This document shows positions 1 through 7,542 of a stretch of 15,221 nucleotides of DNA, piece by piece. The notes under the pieces were generated by a model. It was not told the origin of the DNA. It ran no database searches and was given only the letters and a program-made list of their open reading frames with translations. A program made the position numbers and the translations under genes. This stretch comes from JAVBKA01 sp031546715 (GTDB lineage: Bacteria; Bacillota; Clostridia; Oscillospirales; UBA929): positions 1-15,221 of the forward strand of contig JAVBKA010000055.1 in the NCBI GenBank assembly GCA_031546715.1. Direction: 5' to 3'. Position 1 is the first letter of the stretch, and the number at the start of each line of letters is the position of its first letter.

Positions 1-5
1 TACAA

Positions 6-1076
6 ATGAGTAAATTGCGAAAAATAGTTAGCCTTACTTTGTGTGTAGCACTTGTGCTATCACTCAGCATTTCGCTTGGAAGCCCACTTAAAGCCTTTGC
101 TACAGGAGCATCATTGGGAGAATTTCATCATTCGGTCGAGAACAATGTATATAAACACGAGGTTATATTTGGCAGTGTTTCTAAAAGAAATGCTAATATA
201 GAAACGCAAGGACTATCAACTGCCGATAACATTAAGGCATTGTTTATCGAACTTGGTATTTCAGAGGATGTTTACGATGTCAGAGCTGAAAAGTTTCAGC
301 ATCTTTTTATCAATGCTGAAAGCATATCATCTACTGAAATGTATATAAAAACGGACAAAAGCGGCAATCAAACCATTTTAAGCAAAGAAGATTGCTTGAG
401 CGAAGTAGACGAACTACAAAGACAAGAGAATATTACGACCCCATCTTCTAACGAGACGTTAGTGTCTCCATGAGCATCAACGACAGTCATTAGTGAAGAT
501 GGTTACATGAAAATTGTAGTCACTAGTAGTTTGCTGTCAGCATCGTCACAAAACGGACAAAAGGGTTGGTATCTATTTTCAACAACAAATGAATGGTTAA
601 AAATGCCCACTTTTCGTATGACAGATGCTTTTTCACTGTATTGTGCAGATGCAGCGTGGTCTGACAAACCCTCTGACTTCTTCTCAGATATGTACTACGA
701 ATATCATGGCTTGAATTCCCAAACGTGGGAAACCTTTGAGGACTACAGTTTAACAGAAAAAGGAACACAAGATCTTGTTATCAAGCCCACAGGAGCATAT
801 TACACGTGGAATTTGCCCGATGATATTACTCAACAGTACTACTACTTAACTGTTGATAAAATGAATTTTATGATGTGGGGAAAAGCACGCGTCAAGTATC
901 CAGCTATGGAAACATCAACTAACCTCTATTCGCGATATGAGCATGTACATCCAGTTATTCTAATACAACCTTCATTTAGTTGGGATACATCTGGTACTTT
1001 TGGCGTTAGTGCCGGTGGAATATCACTTGACAAAACTACATATTATGCCCATAATTTGACCCACTACATACCGTAA
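6..1076 (+). pseudogene. Secreted protein gene interrupted by one in-frame TGA
   Basis: The frame from the ATG at 6 runs to a TGA at 471-473, then stays open in the same frame to the TAA at 1074-1076, giving 356 codons with one internal stop. The N-terminus is a signal peptide: basic start MSKLRK, a hydrophobic core, and a probable cleavage after LKAFA near residue 32. The part before the stop is charged and soluble; the part after it is rich in Tyr, Trp, Ser and Thr and looks like an extracellular beta-rich domain ending in a Gly/Ser-rich strand (FGVSAGGISL) and HNLTHYIP. No start codon with a ribosome site follows the stop closely; the ATG at 507 has no Shine-Dalgarno. The simplest reading is a recently inactivated gene for an exported protein, or a sequencing error. 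No named family is recognised. The upstream ribosome site lies almost wholly outside the window. Confidence 0.7.
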
Positions 1077-1099
1077 AATATCTTTAAGGAGGGCGTCCT

Positions 1100-1300
1100 G
1101 TGAAGTGGCTGAAATATTTCGGGCAATTTCTTCTAATGATTGTTTTGGGGTACTTTTTCATGTCTCTGGTTGGGGCAATTTCACAACCAGAGCGTTGGTA
1201 TGAGACAGTTTCACTCTTTCTCATTTTCTACCTAGCCGCAGTCATTTGGGTTTGTACAAGCAGAATAATTGATGCAATCAAAGAATCCAAGCACGAATAA
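1100..1300 (+). CDS. Small two-helix membrane protein
   Basis: A 66-residue protein starting at GTG, chosen because AAGGAGGG lies at 1086-1093 with six-base spacing. Two hydrophobic stretches are visible, about residues 7-27 (FGQFLLMIVLGYFF) and 38-56 (VSLFLIFYLAAVIWV), joined by a short polar loop, with a charged tail (IIDAIKESKHE). It starts 23 bases after the broken secreted-protein gene and is followed by a strong terminator, so the two were probably one transcript. Small hydrophobic proteins beside a secreted protein are sometimes immunity or accessory proteins, but nothing here shows that. Family not recognised. The ribosome site and composition make it a likely real gene. Confidence 0.75.
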   Translation: MKWLKYFGQFLLMIVLGYFFMSLVGAISQPERWYETVSLFLIFYLAAVIWVCTSRIIDAIKESKHE

Positions 1301-1347
1301 GCTTACTTAGATTGGCGTTCTCTGATGCCAAATACTGCAATAAAACG

Positions 1348-1386
1348 ACAACATACAAGTGATTAAAATAATCACTTGTATGTTGT
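1348..1386. terminator. Perfect 18-bp hairpin terminator
   Basis: Arms 1348-1365 and 1369-1386 are perfectly complementary around an AAA loop (ACAACATACAAGTGATTA and its complement). The hairpin lies 47 bases after the stop of the 66-residue gene. It is AT-rich, preceded on the left by AAAAC and followed by TTGAAATTTT, so it can act on the plus strand and perhaps on both. It marks the end of the first transcription unit. Confidence 0.75.
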
Positions 1387-1390
1387 TTGA

Positions 1391-1749
1391 AATTTTGCGA
1401 CATTGGCTAATTTAGGTGGACATCCTAAAAGTATGACTACCCAGACCAGCCTGAACATCATTTTGTAAACCATTATGTAGATTCAAAATATGTTTCTTCA
1501 GTTCTGACAGAAGAAAATTTTGAAGAAGAAACTGCCGATTTGCAAGTCCTACGTTACACCTTCCACTTTGCGCCAGATGATGGGCGAATGATTCTATACA
1601 GTATTGAAGAAATCCGTGAGGGAATAGCGCTCCCTTAAAAACTTGAACGTAATCATGCAGTTCAGATTGCTACATACAATAAAGAAGGCGACGACTATTT
1701 GCTTCAAAGCAAGGATTTAGTTGATTTCATTGCTAATATTGTTAAATGA
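1391..1749 (+). pseudogene. Decayed gene remnant, 5'-truncated with internal stop
   Basis: From 1429 to the TGA at 1747-1749 one frame encodes protein-like sequence (starting KYDYPDQPEHHF, then LRYTFHFAPDDGRM, ending VDFIANIVK), broken only by a TAA at 1636-1638. Upstream, a different frame (1391-1429) encodes NFATLANLGGHPK, which joins sensibly to YDYPDQP after a one-base shift near the AAAA at 1427-1430. There is no start codon or ribosome site, and the remnant begins directly after the terminator hairpin, so the 5' end is missing. Acidic, charged composition suggests a soluble protein. The family is not recognised. It is probably a leftover from a rearrangement. Confidence 0.5.
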
Positions 1750-1850
1750 GCTTTGCATGGACATAATTGCAATTGTCTTCTTTTTCATTTCAGTCACCCT
1801 TAAATTCAAATTTTGCGCAAGTTGTCTAATTATATCATGGTAGATCCGTT

Positions 1851-1913
1851 TTGTGTATAGGCGTTTCGTGCAAATAAAATGGCAATTTTCTTGCACGAAA
1901 CGCCTATGGACAA
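1851..1913. repeat. Long inverted repeat / hairpin
   Basis: Arms 1857-1873 and 1891-1907 are a perfect 17-bp inverted repeat (ATAGGCGTTTCGTGCAA). Beyond one G:T wobble and one mismatch the pairing resumes, so arms 1851-1873 and 1891-1913 form a stem of about 23 pairs with a 17-base loop (1874-1890). There is no T-run next to it and no gene end nearby, so an ordinary terminator is not well supported. It could be a structured RNA, a mobile-element remnant or a DNA-level cruciform. Confidence 0.7.
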
Positions 1914-2298
1914 GGGTTATGATGTGTGGTAATCTTGAATTACGGCGATGCATATAATCTGTTTTGATGGCCACATTGCGGGTTATTGCATATGTTGGTG
2001 GAGGACTATTCTTGTAGCAAATATGGAAAAAGTATAGTAAAGCGTCCCCTTGCATTGATTACCGTGCACTTTATAGAAATAGAATTGTGATTATTTCCCA
2101 GCCGTAAAAGCTTGACGAGATTGCCTGAAATATCCACTACGAAAGAATGCGGTCGACAATGACACGTATAGATTTCTTGCATTCATTTTCAGAAACAGTG
2201 GTCATTAATGTGTAGATAAAAGATTTTATATTTATGCACGATTTCGTCGGTATCCCTTCCAAAGTTGGGCAAATAATAGAAGATATGCTGAAAAATAA

Positions 2299-2328
2299 TT
2301 AGAAGTCAAAGAGATTTTGTGCTATGAT
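2299..2328 (+). promoter_or_regulatory. Probable extended -10 promoter
   Basis: TATGAT at 2323-2328 is directly preceded by TGC, an extended -10 motif. TTAGAA at 2299-2304 could be a weak -35 with an 18-base spacer. It would start a transcript near 2335 with a leader of about 90 bases before the GTG at 2424. No other promoter-like pair was seen ahead of this gene cluster. Confidence 0.4.
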
Positions 2329-2423
2329 TACTACATCACGATGTTATTGAAGAGGAATTTTTTATTTGCAGCGTTGCAATAATTAATTCTTCCTCAATGC
2401 AAATTGCAAAGGTGGTATGTTTA

Positions 2424-3137
2424 GTGAAAAACAAGAAAAAGCTGATTAAAAACCTCGTCCTTAGCGCAATAGTTATCGGAATTTTGGCTTTTAGCTGGAT
2501 TCAAAGCCTGAAAATGTACTATAACTATCGAGTTGAGCAGGAATTAGAACTCAGAGAAGCGACGGATATTGCATTTGTTCCAGAGGAAGTCGAGGATGAA
2601 TTGTGGCGACTGATAGATTTTCCTGAAAGTCAACGGATACCAGAGCAACTGCTGAAAGAGTTTTTTGCACTGCCACTGGAGGAGCGCGAGAGTTCATACG
2701 TGTATAAGGAAATCTCATGTTTCATACAAGAAAAAATCCAAGGATACTCCCCGGATATTAAAAATTTTACTTGGGAGAATAATGCTTCTAAGCCATATTT
2801 GGATCAAAATGAACTGTCTTTTACCTTTCGCAACAGCCACTTTCTGTATAAATCGGACGGGACATTGGGCAAATCGGTTGTTTGTGTTCACAGTCATCTT
2901 AAAGGCGACTACTTGATTCAAACCGACCTGAAGAAAACTGCACTTTATAAAAATCTTGAGTTTGAACAGTTAGCATACACTATAGATGAAATTGACGTTA
3001 GCTTGTATAGTCAATATCTGAATTCGATAAATAATGGCGACATACCTGAAGACGTTCCAATCACTGCAAAAAGAATTAAAGCGTTTGATTACTACAATCA
3101 AATTAATACTAAAGGAGATATGACAAATGTTAAATAA
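2424..3137 (+). CDS. Membrane-anchored extracytoplasmic protein, unknown function
   Basis: A 237-residue protein. The GTG at 2424 is chosen over the in-frame ATG at 2397 because AAAGGTGG lies at 2408-2415 with eight-base spacing. The N-terminus is basic (MKNKKKLIKN) and is followed by a single hydrophobic segment at about residues 9-27 (LVLSAIVIGILAFSWI) without a clear cleavage site, so it is likely a signal anchor with the rest outside the cell. Residues 34-100 are strongly acidic and helical (VEQELELREATD, PEEVEDELWRLIDFPE); the remainder looks mixed alpha/beta, with many Tyr and Asn. It overlaps the next gene by 11 bases, so the two are almost certainly translated together and may act together. 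The family is not recognised. Confidence 0.8.
   Translation: MKNKKKLIKNLVLSAIVIGILAFSWIQSLKMYYNYRVEQELELREATDIAFVPEEVEDELWRLIDFPESQRIPEQLLKEFFALPLEERESSYVYKEISCFIQEKIQGYSPDIKNFTWENNASKPYLDQNELSFTFRNSHFLYKSDGTLGKSVVCVHSHLKGDYLIQTDLKKTALYKNLEFEQLAYTIDEIDVSLYSQYLNSINNGDIPEDVPITAKRIKAFDYYNQINTKGDMTNVK
3111..3117 (+). promoter_or_regulatory. Ribosome binding site inside the upstream gene
   Basis: AAAGGAG lies nine bases before the ATG at 3127, inside the last codons of the preceding gene. It fixes the start of the large secreted protein and supports translational coupling through the 11-base overlap. Confidence 0.8.
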
Positions 3138-6100
3138 ATTTTTGTCTTTTGTTTGTAGCGCGGCTGTTCTTGTTATGGCTGTATCTGTGCCCTCAATGGC
3201 TTTAGGTGACGCAGTATCCGGACATATACATGCGGAGTTACATGAACAAACGGCTGAATTATCTGGAGACCATACTCACGATGTAGGGATTCATTCAGAT
3301 CAGGAAGTAATTGACGGTGTTGAAATAGAGACGAGTACTGAAAGGTTACAGAACTCCTTAGAGGTTACCCATGAACCGATAGTTCTCAAGGAATTGGCTG
3401 AAATGCTCCCTGTAAGCGAATACTCTGACGAGCTTCCAGCGCCGATAAATGACCTACTAATGAGTAGAATATACATATCGCAAGATGAAAGCGAATTATT
3501 AATTTATACCGAGAACACAGATTACCTAGGCAATGATGAGTTAGAGCACAATGAAGTTGATATTTTTTCAGAAGAACATAAAACTGTCTTCATTGCTGAA
3601 ATTGGCGAGTTACTCGGCTTCAATTTGACACTGGATGATTTGACAATATCGACTATTAATAATGCTGTATATTATCAATTTTGGAACGAAGAATTTTATT
3701 ATGTTTACGCCTATTACAACAGCGGGTATGTGACAAAGACCATTTCTTATGGTCATGGTGATGATTTATACGTTCTAACTAATAGCAATAACGTACAGAC
3801 TAAGGCGATTAACGTTTCGGAACACACGACTTCATACGAACTGAACGCTGCAGAGCTAGATGAATTTTCCGCTGATCTTGAACTAGGTCTTGTTCAAGGC
3901 GACGACGCATACTACACAATCGCCGAAATTAGTCAATATCTTTCTGAAAAACACAATCCAAACCCATTGTCCAATTTTTCTCAATCGATGACCGAACAAA
4001 ATTTATTAAATGCAGTGATGTTTGTCACTTTGGATGAAAGCGATTTTAGGCCCCAATCAGCTATAAGGCTAAATGGAACGTTCGGGGAAAAGATTGTCGG
4101 CTCGTCGGTATTTACTAGAAAGGCAACAGATTTTATTGATGTAAACTTATATGAGTCCAGAGTTAACTATACGCAGCTACTTCTTAGAAACGTTACGATT
4201 TGGGACGGCGTAACGACTATTGCTGAATTAGCAAGTCTTTTTGCTATACCTGCTCCAACGATAATATCTAAACTGTTAGAAGTTGGTGCTTATATTTCAA
4301 CATATCCATGGGGCGAATCATACGTTACTGATCTAAGTGTTTATTTAGAGGAAAAATGGCGTGCAACTTTCGGCTTAGAGGGAACAACTTTCGATAATGT
4401 TTACTATAACAACGAAGCGATTATTGGTGACTTATCATTTAATGCAGAAATCACCTACGGCATTTCTGACCGGGACAATGGCGTAGTTACAAAGTATGAG
4501 TGGGTTACAGGTGGCTTGCCATGGGACAATATTATCGGCTCATATGCTTCTCAATGGGCACAAGAATACTATGAGGTCTGCAAAAATGGCAGCGTTAGAG
4601 GAACTTACCCAGACAGAATTTTAGCAGGCGGCGTTAGCCTTGGGCAACACATTTGCGTTTCGTTTACATCAAGTGTTGTAACACCCCCTACTTGTACAGC
4701 AGTTGGTAAAGAGATGACTAAATGCGACCAATGCGGAAAACCAGTTTATAGCGATATTGCCAAAGACCCAAATAATCACAACTTGAGTGATTGGGAAAAC
4801 AACGGAGCTACCGGGGAGCTAAAATACTGCACCAGAAGCGGTTGCACTTATACAGAATCAAGGGAACATGATTTTGATATTTTCTGGCCACTTGGTGAAC
4901 CAACATGTACTAGCGCTGCATCAAAACTCAATGATTGCAAAAACTGTCTATACGCAGAGGACTACATTGTCCCGGCTTTGGGACACAGCGGTGGCGCCGG
5001 AGCAACCTGTACTTCATCTCAGATTTGCACTAGGTGTGGAGTTACAATTACTGGTGCGCTTGGGCATTCTCAGAGTATATCCTGGTCAACGACCCCCTTA
5101 GAGCACTGGAAAGCCTGTACTCGTTCAGGCTGTTCGGTCAAGCTATCTTACGGTACTCATAGCACTACATCAAACTGCGGTACTTGCGGAAGACAGCATA
5201 TAACCCATACCGCTAGCACATCATGGACAACGACCTCAACTGAACACTGGCATCCTTGTATAGCATCAGGCTGTTCAACCACGTTTTCTTATGGCATACA
5301 CAGTTCTACATCAAACTGTGAAACATGCGGAAAACAGCATACATCCCATACCCCCAGCTCATCGTGGTCAACAACCTCAACGGAACATTGGAAGCCTTGT
5401 ATAGTTGCGGGTTGTAGCACAAAATTATCATACGGCACGCACAGCACAACTGTAAACTGTTCTACCTGCGGTAATCAGCATACATCCCATACCCCTAGTT
5501 CATCTTGGACAACAACGTCAACAGAACACTGGAAGCCATGTACAGTATCAGGCTGTAGCGCGAAACTATCATACGGTACACACAGCACAACTGCCAACTG
5601 TAATACCTGTGGAAAACAGCATACAACCCATATCCCTAGCTCATCCTATTCAACGACCTTAACCGAACACTGGAAGATTTGCACGGTACCAAACTGTAGC
5701 GCAAAATTATCATACGAACCACACTACGCAACTGCTAACTGTGCTACCTGCGGAAAGCAGCATACAACACATACCCCTAGCTCATCGTGGTCAACGACCT
5801 CAACAGAACACTGGAAGACTTGTACGGCAGTAGGTTGTAGCACGAAATTATCATATGGCACACACAGCACAATTGCTAACTGTAATACCTGCGGAAAGCA
5901 GCATACATCCCATGTCCCAAGCTCATCGTGGTCAACGACTTCAACAGAACACTGGAAGGTTTGTACGGTATCAGGCTGTACCACGAAATTATCTACCGGA
6001 ACACACCGCACAAACGCTAACTGTGTTACCTGCGGAAAGCAACATACATCCCATACCTCTAGCTCATCTTGGTCAACGTCCGCAACAGAACATTGGAAGC

Positions 6101-6375
6101 CTTGTACGGTATCAGGCTGTCTCACGAAATTATCATACGGAACACATAGTACAACAGCTAACTGTGCTACCTGCGGAAAAATACACACATCTCACAACTA
6201 TAACACAAGCTGGGCATACACTCAGAGCACACATTGGCATAAATGCACTATCTCTGGTTGTTCTTCAACAAGCGGTAGTGGCTCCCACTTGATTAACGGA
6301 ACTGGAACTGCTGCTATTTGCAAAATTTGCGGCTATAGACCAAGTATGGGCACCACTGAATCCATTGAAGATTAA
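3127..6375 (+). CDS. Large secreted protein with nine Cys/His-rich 47-residue repeats
   Basis: A 1082-residue exported protein. A signal peptide covers about residues 1-27 (MLNKF, hydrophobic core, PSMALG). A His-rich stretch follows at 33-56 (GHIHAELH, DHTHDVGIH). Residues 60-500 are an acidic, Tyr-rich globular region of unknown fold. Residues 515-642 hold irregular Cys modules (CDQCGK, CTRSGC, CKNC, CTRCG) like the Cys-rich segments found in some clostridial surface proteins. Residues 643-1070 are nine units in register: seven of the nine are near-identical, with consensus QHTSHTPSSSW, EHWKPCTVSGC, SYGTH and NCNTCGK. Within each unit H5, H18, W19, C22, C27, H36, C42 and C45 (unit numbering) are essentially invariant; the last unit has five extra residues before its CxxC. 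The C-terminus (MGTTESIED) has no LPXTG motif or membrane anchor, so it is probably released or held by a partner. Zinc binding by the Cys/His set is an inference. Disulfide pairing is an alternative outside the cell. Confidence 0.88.
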   Translation: MLNKFLSFVCSAAVLVMAVSVPSMALGDAVSGHIHAELHEQTAELSGDHTHDVGIHSDQEVIDGVEIETSTERLQNSLEVTHEPIVLKELAEMLPVSEYSDELPAPINDLLMSRIYISQDESELLIYTENTDYLGNDELEHNEVDIFSEEHKTVFIAEIGELLGFNLTLDDLTISTINNAVYYQFWNEEFYYVYAYYNSGYVTKTISYGHGDDLYVLTNSNNVQTKAINVSEHTTSYELNAAELDEFSADLELGLVQGDDAYYTIAEISQYLSEKHNPNPLSNFSQSMTEQNLLNAVMFVTLDESDFRPQSAIRLNGTFGEKIVGSSVFTRKATDFIDVNLYESRVNYTQLLLRNVTIWDGVTTIAELASLFAIPAPTIISKLLEVGAYISTYPWGESYVTDLSVYLEEKWRATFGLEGTTFDNVYYNNEAIIGDLSFNAEITYGISDRDNGVVTKYEWVTGGLPWDNIIGSYASQWAQEYYEVCKNGSVRGTYPDRILAGGVSLGQHICVSFTSSVVTPPTCTAVGKEMTKCDQCGKPVYSDIAKDPNNHNLSDWENNGATGELKYCTRSGCTYTESREHDFDIFWPLGEPTCTSAASKLNDCKNCLYAEDYIVPALGHSGGAGATCTSSQICTRCGVTITGALGHSQSISWSTTPLEHWKACTRSGCSVKLSYGTHSTTSNCGTCGRQHITHTASTSWTTTSTEHWHPCIASGCSTTFSYGIHSSTSNCETCGKQHTSHTPSSSWSTTSTEHWKPCIVAGCSTKLSYGTHSTTVNCSTCGNQHTSHTPSSSWTTTSTEHWKPCTVSGCSAKLSYGTHSTTANCNTCGKQHTTHIPSSSYSTTLTEHWKICTVPNCSAKLSYEPHYATANCATCGKQHTTHTPSSSWSTTSTEHWKTCTAVGCSTKLSYGTHSTIANCNTCGKQHTSHVPSSSWSTTSTEHWKVCTVSGCTTKLSTGTHRTNANCVTCGKQHTSHTSSSSWSTSATEHWKPCTVSGCLTKLSYGTHSTTANCATCGKIHTSHNYNTSWAYTQSTHWHKCTISGCSSTSGSGSHLINGTGTAAICKICGYRPSMGTTESIED
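5053..6340 (+). repeat. Tandem 141-bp repeat array, nine units
   Basis: The repeat is visible at DNA level. The CAGCAT-type start of each unit recurs at 5194, 5335, 5476, 5617, 5758, 5899, 6040 and 6181, every interval being exactly 141 bases; a diverged first unit begins at 5053. The units between 5335 and 6180 are the most alike. Differences are mostly synonymous or in the variable positions between the fixed Cys and His codons, which suggests past expansion by unequal recombination followed by selection on the protein. Confidence 0.92.
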
Positions 6376-6383
6376 TTCAATTT

Positions 6384-6415
6384 GTAGTGGGGTGATAGAA
6401 GTATCGTCCCACTAC
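6384..6415 (+). terminator. Intercistronic hairpin, attenuator or weak terminator
   Basis: Arms 6384-6397 and 6402-6415 pair over 14 positions, two of them G:T wobbles in RNA, around a GAAG loop (outer arm GTAGTGGG with CCCACTAC). It begins eight bases after the stop of the repeat protein. There is no T-run after it, so it may stabilise the upstream message or partly attenuate rather than stop transcription. Confidence 0.5.
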
Positions 6416-6478
6416 TTGCAGAATCCCGAAGAAATAAATGTCGGCGTTCTTTATACCACAAAAAAAGGTGCTGATGCA

Positions 6479-7457
6479 GTGTCAATGTTAAATGTAAGTG
6501 CAGTATCTTCAGCAACAACCAATACCTACAACAGACAAACTCAAGTACCAACAGTAGAACGCTCTGACGCCGACCTCCTCGAGCAGAAAAAAACTGACAG
6601 CATCTTATCAGCCAAAGAACTACATGGGCTGATGAGCAATTCACGCGTTTCAGCTATAACTAACGCGACAAATACCCAAGGGTTAAGCCTCCGTTGAGCG
6701 TTTTGGATTTTTCAAGAGAGGAAATCAAGCAAAAGAGAAATGCATTAAAAGCAGAGTTTGAATTACATGATTTTTCTGGTATGACTGATGGCGAAATATT
6801 TAACACTTTTGAGCGCAGAGTCTCAGAAGTTTATGGAAAAATTTCGCCAGCATTGCGATCCGTCAAGTTTCTCTTGACGGATCCAACCTTGCTCACTCGT
6901 TGTTCTTAGAACTCATTAATCTGTATACCGAAAAACCCTTCAGCGAAACCTTGCGAGAAGCTAAAGGTTACACTGACCTGACAAATGAAGAAATTTATGC
7001 GGCCGAAAGAGCAAAGTACCCGAAACAAATGACATTAGGAGAATGCATGGAGCTACGCTGGGATTTTGAGGTAATGGATGTTGACAATACTAATTCTCAC
7101 AATGTGGTTTCGTTCGATTTTCGACCGCTTTATGATGATGCGCACAAAGAGATATCTGACACTAATGAACGATCGAAGCAATGCTTTAATATGTGGAACA
7201 AGATGCTGGATTTACCCGCAGATTTTGATAAAATGAACACATGTGCAAAGGAATATATTGCAAACGACTATTATATGACTATTGATGACGTTGCATCAAT
7301 TTTGGATGTCATTGGCACAAGTAGCCTCATATCAGAGGAGAAACTAGAGGCGATTAAGCAGGAAATGTTGGATAAAGTGCTGGCTTTGCAGCTTGAAGGC
7401 GTGAGTGCCAGAGGGTATAGCTTGTCAAATCAGTCGCATTTTATAAAAACTTGCTGA
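6479..7457 (+). pseudogene. Soluble-protein gene split by two -1 frameshifts
   Basis: Three consecutive frames read as one protein of about 325 residues. The start is taken as GTG at 6479 because AAAGGTG lies at 6464-6470; the ATG at 6485 is an alternative. Frame one ends in the TGA at 6695-6697, frame two runs to the TAG at 6907-6909, and frame three goes to the TGA at 7455-7457. One missing base near 6680-6695 joins the first pair. A missing A in the AAAAA run at 6836-6843 joins the second, giving YGKNFASIAIRQVSLDGSN in place of a garbled segment. The N-terminal 70 residues are Ser/Thr/Asn-rich and low complexity. The rest is acidic and helical, with two alike motifs, SGMTDGEIFNTFERR and DLTNEEIYAAERAKYP. 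No signal peptide is seen. It may be a decayed gene or carry homopolymer sequencing errors. The family is not recognised. Confidence 0.65.
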
Positions 7458-7473
7458 GTATGTGCAAAATATG

Positions 7474-7502
7474 TTGAAACGTAACCCCTCACATGTTACA
7501 TT
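7474..7502 (+). promoter_or_regulatory. Possible promoter of the PNPOx-like gene
   Basis: TTGAAA at 7474-7479 and TACATT at 7497-7502 are separated by 17 bases; the -35 matches 5 of 6 and the -10 4 of 6 consensus positions. The -10 overlaps the first arm of an inverted repeat (ACATGTTA at 7491-7498, TAACATGT at 7518-7525) that could be an operator. Confidence 0.4.
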
Positions 7503-7542
7503 TATGTGGTAGTATCCTAACATGTTTTAAGGAGTATTCAAC

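Larger units (their letters stand above)
1750..2423. other. Gap without a convincing gene
   Basis: All six frames are short or of implausible composition here. What can be seen is a long hairpin (1851-1913), a promoter-like site (2299-2328) and an imperfect leader hairpin (2352-2395). Short frames such as a 22-codon one at 2234-2302 lack ribosome sites and may be debris of a decayed gene. The region is AT-rich. Confidence 0.6.

Noticed and set aside
471..473. Selenocysteine or a reassigned TGA codon
   Set aside because: Other genes here end normally at TGA (for example the response regulator and the PIN gene), no redox motif surrounds the site, and no clear stem follows it. Two other lesions are TAA, so one recoding scheme cannot explain all.
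1717..2055. A 112-codon open frame on the minus strand
   Set aside because: It lacks a ribosome site, runs through the long hairpin (which yields repetitive RRFVQ and KRLYTKR text), and overlaps the gene remnant. Its composition (many Ile, Arg, His, Cys) is not that of a protein family I know.
2234..2302. A 22-codon frame (MHDFVGIPSKVGQIIEDML)
   Set aside because: Looks somewhat protein-like but has no ribosome site and no recognisable neighbour; it may be debris of an older gene.
5724..6188. A 154-codon minus-strand frame across the repeat array
   Set aside because: It is the antisense of the tandem repeats; an open frame in one unit is automatically copied in all, so its length is not evidence for a gene.
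5053..6340. CRISPR-like array
   Set aside because: The regular 141-base spacing has no alternating constant repeat and unique spacer; it is a continuous protein-coding tandem repeat in one open frame.
6365..6478. TTG start at 6365 for the gene after the repeat protein
   Set aside because: It lies inside the end of the upstream gene, has no ribosome site, and would place the 6384-6415 hairpin inside the coding region. GTG at 6479 with AAAGGTG fits better.
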